Shown: piece by piece, positions 1 through 6,829 of the stretch
Position numbering within the stretch: position 1 is the stretch's first letter
Layout: every line of letters starts with the position of its first letter
Source: Anaerolineae bacterium
Lineage (GTDB): Bacteria > Chloroflexota > Anaerolineae > B4-G1 > SLSP01
Assembly (NCBI GenBank): GCA_016928755.1
Contig: JAFGKB010000001.1
Location: 1-7,716, forward strand
Length of the DNA stretch: 7,716 nt
Direction of reading: 5' to 3'
Notes under the pieces: model-generated
What the model was told of the DNA's origin: nothing
The model's input: only the letters and a program-made list of their open reading frames with translations
Database searches by the model: none
Translations under genes and position numbers: made by a program

Positions 1-2985
1 AGTGAGGGGGTGGCTCTTAATACCTGGTCTAATGATACCGAGTTCTATATACGAGTCCGTGGGCGTTATGGTGCATATAGCCTGGAACAACCTTTCCGGT
101 TGGAAGTCGAGATGCAGACCTCTGGATGTGATGCTGTCAGTGATGATTTGCCTGCCACGAGTCTTGTCCCTACATATGAAGGGTATAATACTGTTATCCT
201 GGTCGATTTTGACCGTATGGAAGGGACCGCTGTGGATAAAGAGACTTTGCTTGCGCGGTTGGCAGCCCTGGCAGATCGCCCTGAAGTCAACGGTGTGATC
301 GTTGACGTGGGTCAAGATGCCCGTGTCGCGGCAGCGAATGAGCAGGCAGATGCTTACCCTGCTTGCCCTTATGCCAAGAATCTGGTGGCGGATGCCATCA
401 AGTCCATTGTGGATAGTTACCGGGTTGAGAATCCGCTGGAATATGTGGTAATTGTGGGTAATGATGATGTTATCCCCTTCTTCCGCCATCCTGACCAGGC
501 GTTGTTGGCCAGTGAGAAGAATTACGCGCCGCCGGTCCGTGATAACACGGCCTCACAGGCTAGTCTCAAGTTAGGGTATGTACTTAGCCAGGACCGTTAT
601 GGGGCACAAACTGAGATCTCCTACATGGCAGACCGCTTGCCGGTGCCGGATTTAGCCGTTGGCCGTCTGGTCGAGACCCCGGCGGATGTGATAACCTTGT
701 TGGAAGCTTATCTTAGTACGGAAGGTGGGGTTGTTCCGACGCCATCGTCAGCTTTGGTCACCGGCTATGACTTTTTAGAAGATGCTGCCGAAGCGGTTCT
801 GGCTGAGTTAGAGGCCGGCTTGGGTACAACTGCGGATACGTTAATTGCTCCCCGTGAGATGTCGCCTGCCGATCCAGATGCTTGGACTGCGGATGATCTG
901 CGTGCCCTTATCACACAGAACCGCTATGACCTGGCCTATCTTGCCGGGCACTTTAGCGCCAGCCGCGCGCTGGCTGCGGATTATGCCACGCGCTTGTTTA
1001 GCACGGATATCGTCTCTTCCACTGTGGACATGACCAATGCTATCCTCTTCAGTGCCGGATGCCATTCTGGCTATAACATTGTTAATGAGCACGGTGTCAC
1101 TAATGTGACCCGTGAGCCAGATTGGGCGCAGGCATTTGCCCGTAAAGGTATCACCTTGATTGCCGGGACCGGATACCAGTATGGTGATACTGATTTGATT
1201 AAGTACAGTGAGCGACTCTACCTGGAGTTCAGTCGTGAGTTGCGCTATGGTAGTGGCCCTGTTGCCGTGGGCCAGGCACTGGTGAATGCCAAGCAGACTT
1301 ATCTCGACACAACGCCGGAGTTGCGGGGTATCCATGCCAAAGCTCTCCTAGAAGCAACCTTGTTCGGGTTGCCCATGTTACAGGTTGAGTTGCCCCGTGG
1401 TCGTGATCGCCAGCCGGCTATGTTGTCTGATTCATCCATTGTCTTTGAGCTACAGCCATTCACTTCTGACCCAGGGCTTACCTTAGGTCTGGAATTTGCC
1501 GATATTACGGCAACCCTACAACTGACCCAAAGCACTAAGACTTTGCATGTTTTAGGGACGACAGATGAGGTCATTACGGCGACTTACCTTTCCGGCAAGG
1601 ACGGTATGACCCTTAACCCCCTGGAGCCGGCCCTGCCGGTTGCATTCTACAATGTCACTGCACCCCGGTCTGATACAGTGTTGCGGGGTGTCGGCTTCCG
1701 TGGCGGGTTATATCATGAGTTGCCGGATGTCTTGCCTTTAACCGGTGCTCCGGCTACCGAGGTGCGTGGTATCCATCCGCCCTTTTACACCGATGTTTTC
1801 TATCCGTTACAGCCCTGGCGAATTAATTACTTTGATGCCTTGAGACGGGGCAGTGAGGGTATAACGCGCCTGGTACTTTCTCCGGCCCAGTATATGTCTG
1901 GCTCCGCCGGGGAGATTACGGGTATACTCCGGGTATTTGATGAAATGCAATTTCGTCTATACTATAGCGGGAACTTTAAAACCTATGAGGCCGGAAGTAC
2001 ACCTGCTCAATCTGCCCCGCCGTACATTGCTAATGTTGCAGCAAATTACATAAAAAACTCTCTGGTTTTCAGGGTACGGGTCAATGGTAACCCCGCTGCC
2101 GGAATCCAGGAAGTGTGGGTGACCTATAGTAAACCTGATGGCTTCTGGCGATCCCTGGACTTAGTCCAGGACAGGGAGCTTTCTACTCTATGGTGGGGCG
2201 TGTTGCCGGTTGGTAGTTCGGTAATTACGGATATGCGTTATATGGTGCAAGCCGTCAATGGTGTTGGTCTGGTCGCCATAGATACCAAGCAGGGCGCTTA
2301 CTATACGCCAGGCGATAATCCAGGTTCTGAACCATCACCGACTTCGTACGATACCGAACTCGTCTTCCAATCCCCTCCCACAACGGGGACTTATGGCTCG
2401 CTACTTACGTTTAAAGTGCGTTTGACCCGCAGTTCAGATAATGCGCCGCTGGCAGATAAGCTCTTGACCTTTGGTTTGGGTTCATTACGGCGTCGGGTCA
2501 GGACCGATAGTTATGGCATGGCTAGTGTGACGCTGCCTTTGCAAGTTCTGCCCGGAGAACAGGAGGTACGGGTTTCGTTTGCCGGGAGTGGTGATGCCCT
2601 ATTGGCTAAGGCTGTAACACCTTTGACGGTTTTGAAACAAGCGACTTCTATAAGTCTGGTCTCTGGTAATGATGAAGAAATGCTTGTGGCGACGCTAACG
2701 GATGTTGACGGCCGTCCGTTAAAGGAAATGCCGTTGTTATTTGTTATTGGTGATGCCGCATACCAGGTGCTGGAGGCGACTGACTATGCCGGACGTGCTG
2801 CACTAGGTCCAGTGTCACTTCCTGATGGTGCTTATCCTGTGCGCGTGACCTTTGGCAGTGCTGTGCTGTTAGGTGATGGTGAGGTAATTGATTTGCGAGA
2901 TGATCGCTATATGTCGTCATCCCAGAGTCGTATTCTGAATTTGGGGAGCCATTCTATGTACTTGCCTGTGATTATGCGTGAGTAA
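1..2985 (+). CDS. Exported C25 (gingipain-like) peptidase-family protein, 5' end missing
   Basis: The reading frame is open from base 1 and ends at TAA. The GTG at base 10 has no usable ribosome binding site and no signal peptide follows, so the real start lies upstream. Residues are numbered here from that GTG. Residues 8-35 look like the end of a PPC-type beta domain. Residues about 58-460 resemble peptidase C25: a beta strand (YNTVILVDFD), VVIVGNDDVIPF at 146-157, AVGRLVETPADV at 216-227, then LAGHFSASRAL with His314 and FSAGCHSGYN with Cys351. This pair fits the His/Cys dyad of caspase-fold peptidases, although the usual Gly after the His is Phe. Residues about 475-960 are beta-rich, with probable Ig-like modules near 670-765, 780-875 and 878-960. 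The protein ends SMYLPVIMRE, a tail I associate with exported Chloroflexota proteins. Likely role: secreted or surface cysteine peptidase. Activity and substrate are unproven. Family call fairly sure, domain edges approximate. Confidence 0.8.
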   Translation, partial: SEGVALNTWSNDTEFYIRVRGRYGAYSLEQPFRLEVEMQTSGCDAVSDDLPATSLVPTYEGYNTVILVDFDRMEGTAVDKETLLARLAALADRPEVNGVIVDVGQDARVAAANEQADAYPACPYAKNLVADAIKSIVDSYRVENPLEYVVIVGNDDVIPFFRHPDQALLASEKNYAPPVRDNTASQASLKLGYVLSQDRYGAQTEISYMADRLPVPDLAVGRLVETPADVITLLEAYLSTEGGVVPTPSSALVTGYDFLEDAAEAVLAELEAGLGTTADTLIAPREMSPADPDAWTADDLRALITQNRYDLAYLAGHFSASRALAADYATRLFSTDIVSSTVDMTNAILFSAGCHSGYNIVNEHGVTNVTREPDWAQAFARKGITLIAGTGYQYGDTDLIKYSERLYLEFSRELRYGSGPVAVGQALVNAKQTYLDTTPELRGIHAKALLEATLFGLPMLQVELPRGRDRQPAMLSDSSIVFELQPFTSDPGLTLGLEFADITATLQLTQSTKTLHVLGTTDEVITATYLSGKDGMTLNPLEPALPVAFYNVTAPRSDTVLRGVGFRGGLYHELPDVLPLTGAPATEVRGIHPPFYTDVFYPLQPWRINYFDALRRGSEGITRLVLSPAQYMSGSAGEITGILRVFDEMQFRLYYSGNFKTYEAGSTPAQSAPPYIANVAANYIKNSLVFRVRVNGNPAAGIQEVWVTYSKPDGFWRSLDLVQDRELSTLWWGVLPVGSSVITDMRYMVQAVNGVGLVAIDTKQGAYYTPGDNPGSEPSPTSYDTELVFQSPPTTGTYGSLLTFKVRLTRSSDNAPLADKLLTFGLGSLRRRVRTDSYGMASVTLPLQVLPGEQEVRVSFAGSGDALLAKAVTPLTVLKQATSISLVSGNDEEMLVATLTDVDGRPLKEMPLLFVIGDAAYQVLEATDYAGRAALGPVSLPDGAYPVRVTFGSAVLLGDGEVIDLRDDRYMSSSQSRILNLGSHSMYLPVIMRE

Positions 2986-2990
2986 GACCT

Positions 2991-3034
2991 TACCCCTCTT
3001 AATTACCCTTAAGCGAGGGAGATTAAGAGGGGTA
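2991..3034 (+). terminator. Strong intergenic hairpin, possible terminator or processing/attenuation element
   Basis: A perfect 13-bp inverted repeat pairs 2991-3003 (TACCCCTCTTAAT) with 3022-3034. It is extended inward by a T-G wobble (3004/3021), one mismatch, and a further 4-bp CCCT/AGGG pairing (3006-3009 with 3016-3019) around a six-base loop. It starts five bases after the stop of the protease-like gene. No T tract follows the right arm (the next bases are GCCCTGGAAGG), so it is not a textbook intrinsic terminator. It could reduce read-through, protect the upstream mRNA 3' end, or affect access to the Shine-Dalgarno site that begins five bases downstream. Confidence 0.6.
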
Positions 3035-3039
3035 GCCCT

Positions 3040-3047
3040 GGAAGGAG
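3040..3047 (+). promoter_or_regulatory. Ribosome binding site for the cyclase gene
   Basis: GGAAGGAG lies ten bases before the GTG at 3058 and supports that start. An ATG at 3050 sits only two bases after the motif, and its frame closes after seven codons, so it is not the gene start. The sequence right after the GTG (VYIPMDRRQAL) matches what I recall of the N-terminus of homologous proteins, so the next in-frame ATG (3088) would cut into conserved sequence. Confidence 0.7.
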
Positions 3048-3057
3048 TAATGGGTCT

Positions 3058-6000
3058 GTGGAAGATGCTCTAAGTGTTTATATCCCAATGGATCGTCGTC
3101 AGGCTTTAGCTTATGAGATAGCCTTGCCTGAAAGGACTATGGGTGCCGGTCTATTTGCTGATATTTCGGGTTTCACGCCGCTTACGGAAGCGCTCGTCCA
3201 AGAATTTGGGCCACAGCGTGGCTCTGAGGTCTTGACGCACCATCTCAATCAGGTCTATGATGCGCTTATTACCGAGTTACACCAGTATGGAGGCAGTGTT
3301 ATAGTCTTTAGTGGTGATGCGATTACCTGTTGGTTCGACCGTGATAATGGTTCCCGTGCCGTCGCCTGTGCCCTGGCTATGCAAAAGGTTATGGAGCGTT
3401 TCTCCACCGTGGAAATCTCCGCTGATCGTGTTTCCGGTGAAAAAGAACATAAGACAGTCTCTTTGGCGATGAAGACGGCTGTGGCCGTCGGGCCGGCCCG
3501 GCGTTTTGTGGTGGGTGATCCACAGATTCAGATTATGGATGTCTTAGCTGGTACAACGTTAGACCAACTGGCTACTGCTGAACACCTTGCAAATAAGGGT
3601 GAGGTACTGGTAGATGTTGCTACTTTTGTCAATCTCAGCCATCATCTCCACTGGAGTGAGTGGCGCGAGGATAAGCCATCAGGCCAACGTTTTTGTGTTG
3701 TGCGTGATTTTGATTTACCTGTTGTATCTGCGCCGTGGTCTAAAATTACCCCAGGTACTTTTGATGAGGCGACTCTGTGCCCTTGGCTCTTGCCCCAGGT
3801 CTATGAACGTTTGCGACGTGGACAGGGTGAGTTCCTGGCTGAACTACGTCCGGCGGTCGCTTTGTTTGTGCGTTTTGGCGGGATTGATTATGACGATGAC
3901 CCTGACTCTGGACGCAAATTGGATACTTTTACCCGTGAGGTGCAGCGTATCTTGGCTTACTATGGTAGCCCGTTACTTCAATTGACTATTGGAGATAAGG
4001 GTAGTTACCTGTATGCTACTTTTGGTGCTCCGTTGTCTTATGAGGATAACGAGATCCGTGCCGCTTCTGCCGCGATAGAACTCCGTGCGTTGACTCTGCG
4101 TTTGGATTTTATTAGCAGTATTCAAATTGGTATTAGTGAGGGCCGGATGCGTGCTGGTGCTTATGGTGGGACAATGCGGCGTACTTACGGAGTTTTAGGG
4201 GATGAGGTTAACCTGGCCGCCCGCCTTATGCAGGCCGCTGCTCTTGGACAAATCCTGGTTAGCAAACATGCCCAGGAGCCGGCTGCGGATGTCTTCGACT
4301 GGCAGGCACTGCTCCCTATTCAGGTTAAGGGAAAATCCAGGCCAATTCCGGTTTTCAGTCTCGAGCGGTTTAAACAACAACGCACTGCTTATTTACAGGC
4401 TGTAGATTATAAGTTGCCAATGGTGGGTCGTGAGGCTGAACTCTCGATAATTCGGGAGAAAGTCGCTCAGGCGTTAGCTGGCGCGGGACAAATTATTGGT
4501 GTTACGGCTGAGGCCGGCGTGGGAAAGTCCCGCTTGGTAGCTGAGGGGATTAAGATAGCTCAAGCTAATAATTTCCTGGGTTATGGCGGTGAGTGCCAAT
4601 CTTATGGTACTAATACCAGTTATTTGGTGTGGCAAGATATTTGGTGGAGCTTCTTCGGCCTCGACCCAGGTTGGGACCTTGAACAACAAATAGAGTCCCT
4701 GGAAAACCAACTAGAATATATCGATTCCGCATTGCTCAGCCGGTTGCCGTTGTTGGGAACTGTGTTAAATCTGCCCATTCCCGATAATGACTTGACCCGT
4801 TCCCTGGATGCGAAATTGCGTAAGACGGCTTTACAATCCCTGTTGGTGGATTGTGTGCGGGCCAGGGCACACCAGACACCCCTTCTCTTTGTCTTGGAGG
4901 ATGCGCATTGGATGGATTCTCTATCCCAAGAGTTACTAGAGGTAATCGGGGAGAATATTCAGGATGTGCCGGTTTTTATGTTCATTGCATACCGCCTGCT
5001 CTCTTTGAATTCGCATCGGGAACTGGCATTAAGGGGTTTATCTAATTTTAGCGAGATTTCGCTCTCTGATTTTACGGCTGATGAGGCTGGACGGTTGATT
5101 GACCTTAAAATAGCGTATGCGTACGGTGAGGATACTCCTGTCTCCCCGGAGTTTGTGAAACGTATTACGGCCCGCGCAGAAGGTAATCCTTTTTATATTG
5201 AGGAATTGTTGAACTATTTACGCTCTTTGGGCTTGGAACCACAGCAAGTGCAATCTTTAGATGACTTGGATTTACCTACCAGTTTGCATAGTTTGATTTT
5301 GAGCCGTATTGATCAACTCTCTGAGAATCAGAAGAGCACGTTAAAAGTGGCCAGTGTTGTAGGGCGTTTATTCCGGGCCGCGTGGTTATGGGGTGCCTAC
5401 CCGCAACTAGGCGACAAAGAGCGTATTAAGACCGATTTGGAGATTTTGCGCCGGTTAGATTTAACTGTATTAGATTCTCCTGAGCCAGAACTAACTTATT
5501 TATTCAAGCATATTGTGACCCAGGAAGTCGCCTATGAGAGTTTGCCCTATGCGATGCGTGCTATTTTGCATGAATATATCGGCCGATTTATTGAAGTGGC
5601 TTACACGGACAGTCTTGACCAATATGTAGACTTGTTAGCCTATCACTATTTCCGCAGTGATAATGAATTTAAGAAGCGAGAGTATTTGCGCCGTGCCGGT
5701 GATGCTGCCCAGGCCAATTATGCGAATGATGCGGCTTTGAATTATTACCAACGCCTCTTGCCTTTGTTGGAAGGTGAGGCGCAGATTTCTGTGATGTTGA
5801 AGACTGGTCCAGTCTTAGAGCGTGTAGGTCGCTGGCAGGATGCAGATAAACTTTACCGTGAGATTATGCGACTTTCCAATGAATCTGGAAACCGGTTACT
5901 TGAGGTACAAGGACAGGCGGCACTGGGGGACCTGTTGCGGAAACAGGGTCAGTATGATGAAGCTGCTATATGGTTGCAACGTGCCCAGTTTGGTTTTGAT

Positions 6001-6804
6001 GAGTTAGAGGATAACACAGGAGTTGGACGTGTCCTTCACTGCGCGGGTACCCTGGCGGCGCAGCAGGGTGATTATGAAGCAGCTAAGATATTGTATAAAG
6101 AGAGCTTGGAAATTCGCGAGACTTTGGATGATAAGTTGCATATTGCGGCTTTGTTGAACAATCTGGCGATTATTGCTCGTTTTCAAGGGGATTTAAAGTT
6201 GGCCCGTTCGCTTTATGAGGATGCTTTGTCAATTTGGCGGGAGTTAGGCGACAAATGGGCAATCGCTATCGCCTTAAACAATATGGGCAATCTTCTGATT
6301 GATGAGGGCGACTATGTGGGCGCGCGCAACTTATTAGAAGAGGCGGTCGCGCTGCATCGTCAGGTTGGCGACAGATGGAATATTGCCAACTCTTTAAATA
6401 ATCTTGGAAACGCAGTCCGTTCCGGGGCACGTTCTGTGGATGATTATCAAATTGCTTATGAACTCTATAAAGAAAGTATGGAAATAAACTATAATCTTGG
6501 TGATAAGCGCGCTTTAGCCTATCTATTTGAAGATATCGGGTGTATGGCTGTCTTGCAGGGGGAACCACGACGCGCGTTGTGTCTTGTGGGTTTTGCATCT
6601 GCACTGCGTGAAGAGGTCGGCGCGCCGTTATCAACTGCGGAAAAGGAGAAATTAGAGCAACGTTTAGAAGTTGCCCGCCGTGAACTTGATCCCGGTACGC
6701 AATCGGCGATACTGGTAAGAGGGCAGAGTATGTCTTTGGCTGAGGGAATGGAGTGTGCTTTGTTACAAAAAGAATATATCACAAGCTGTTTGTGTGCAAA
6801 CTGA
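3058..6804 (+). CDS. sAC-like tandem class III nucleotide cyclase with ATPase and TPR domains
   Basis: The predicted product makes a cyclic nucleotide, most likely cAMP from ATP, in the cytoplasm. The order is cyclase C1 (about 28-190), cyclase C2 (about 262-435), STAND/AAA-like ATPase (about 455-720), a helical region, then TPRs (about 880-1180), as in soluble adenylyl cyclase. C1 carries the metal-binding aspartates Asp35 (FADISGFT) and Asp87 (FSGDAITCWF), 52 residues apart as in human sAC. C2 has lost the first metal Asp (FVRFGGIDY) but has Lys314 (GDKGS) and the Asn385/Arg389 pair (VNLAARL), so one complete catalytic site can form at the C1-C2 interface. The sAC base-contact Thr is Gly378. 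The ATPase has Walker A AEAGVGKS (484-491), with Ala for the first Gly, Walker B-like LLFVLEDAHWMD (609-620), and a GNPFYIEELL motif (709-718). TPR units of about 40 residues recur (LNNL/LNNM near 1033, 1073 and 1113). The start is a GTG with a good RBS. Substrate and activating signal cannot be read from sequence. Confidence 0.92.
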   Translation: MEDALSVYIPMDRRQALAYEIALPERTMGAGLFADISGFTPLTEALVQEFGPQRGSEVLTHHLNQVYDALITELHQYGGSVIVFSGDAITCWFDRDNGSRAVACALAMQKVMERFSTVEISADRVSGEKEHKTVSLAMKTAVAVGPARRFVVGDPQIQIMDVLAGTTLDQLATAEHLANKGEVLVDVATFVNLSHHLHWSEWREDKPSGQRFCVVRDFDLPVVSAPWSKITPGTFDEATLCPWLLPQVYERLRRGQGEFLAELRPAVALFVRFGGIDYDDDPDSGRKLDTFTREVQRILAYYGSPLLQLTIGDKGSYLYATFGAPLSYEDNEIRAASAAIELRALTLRLDFISSIQIGISEGRMRAGAYGGTMRRTYGVLGDEVNLAARLMQAAALGQILVSKHAQEPAADVFDWQALLPIQVKGKSRPIPVFSLERFKQQRTAYLQAVDYKLPMVGREAELSIIREKVAQALAGAGQIIGVTAEAGVGKSRLVAEGIKIAQANNFLGYGGECQSYGTNTSYLVWQDIWWSFFGLDPGWDLEQQIESLENQLEYIDSALLSRLPLLGTVLNLPIPDNDLTRSLDAKLRKTALQSLLVDCVRARAHQTPLLFVLEDAHWMDSLSQELLEVIGENIQDVPVFMFIAYRLLSLNSHRELALRGLSNFSEISLSDFTADEAGRLIDLKIAYAYGEDTPVSPEFVKRITARAEGNPFYIEELLNYLRSLGLEPQQVQSLDDLDLPTSLHSLILSRIDQLSENQKSTLKVASVVGRLFRAAWLWGAYPQLGDKERIKTDLEILRRLDLTVLDSPEPELTYLFKHIVTQEVAYESLPYAMRAILHEYIGRFIEVAYTDSLDQYVDLLAYHYFRSDNEFKKREYLRRAGDAAQANYANDAALNYYQRLLPLLEGEAQISVMLKTGPVLERVGRWQDADKLYREIMRLSNESGNRLLEVQGQAALGDLLRKQGQYDEAAIWLQRAQFGFDELEDNTGVGRVLHCAGTLAAQQGDYEAAKILYKESLEIRETLDDKLHIAALLNNLAIIARFQGDLKLARSLYEDALSIWRELGDKWAIAIALNNMGNLLIDEGDYVGARNLLEEAVALHRQVGDRWNIANSLNNLGNAVRSGARSVDDYQIAYELYKESMEINYNLGDKRALAYLFEDIGCMAVLQGEPRRALCLVGFASALREEVGAPLSTAEKEKLEQRLEVARRELDPGTQSAILVRGQSMSLAEGMECALLQKEYITSCLCAN
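5920..6600 (+). repeat. TPR-coding repeat units inside the cyclase gene
   Basis: At least five degenerate units of about 40 codons lie at residues near 951-985, 991-1025, 1031-1065, 1071-1105 and 1111-1150, with a weaker one near 1151-1180. Each shows the helix pattern A-x-x-L-x-N-L-G followed by G-D/Q-Y-x-x-A and L-Y-x-x-(S/A)-L. The three around LNNLAIIA, LNNMGNLL and LNNLGNAV are the most alike. This is a protein-level repeat with diverged DNA, consistent with an old TPR scaffold for binding partner proteins, not a recent tandem duplication. Confidence 0.75.
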
Positions 6805-6812
6805 TTGCAATT

Positions 6813-6818
6813 AGGAGG
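6813..6818 (+). promoter_or_regulatory. Ribosome binding site for the DUF6159-like gene
   Basis: A perfect AGGAGG lies eleven bases before the ATG at 6830. It sits in the 25-base gap after the cyclase stop codon, so the membrane protein can be translated from a shared transcript without translational coupling. Confidence 0.75.
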
Positions 6819-6829
6819 AAAGGTAGTGT

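Noticed and set aside
10..12. GTG at base 10 as the true start of the first gene
   Set aside because: The frame is open to the window edge, there is no spaced ribosome binding site or signal peptide, and the first residues already belong to a beta domain.
841..1335. A 164-codon open frame on the minus strand inside the protease-like gene
   Set aside because: Lies fully antisense to a well-supported coding region, has no recognisable domain, and looks like a by-product of the sense codons.
3050..3073. ATG-started seven-codon frame (MGLWKML) overlapping the cyclase GTG start, as a possible leader peptide
   Set aside because: Its ATG is only two bases from the Shine-Dalgarno, too close for good initiation, and nothing in the peptide suggests an attenuator.
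5920..6600. DNA tandem repeat in the 3' part of the cyclase gene
   Set aside because: The periodicity is in the protein (TPR helices). The DNA units are too diverged to be a recent tandem repeat.
6266..6634. A 122-codon minus-strand open frame antisense to the TPR region
   Set aside because: Opposite a clear TPR coding frame, with no family resemblance and no plausible ribosome binding site.
6686..6713. Possible internal promoter for the membrane protein gene: TTGATC, 16 bases, GATACT
   Set aside because: Each box matches consensus at only four of six positions and it lies inside the cyclase coding sequence. This is expected by chance.
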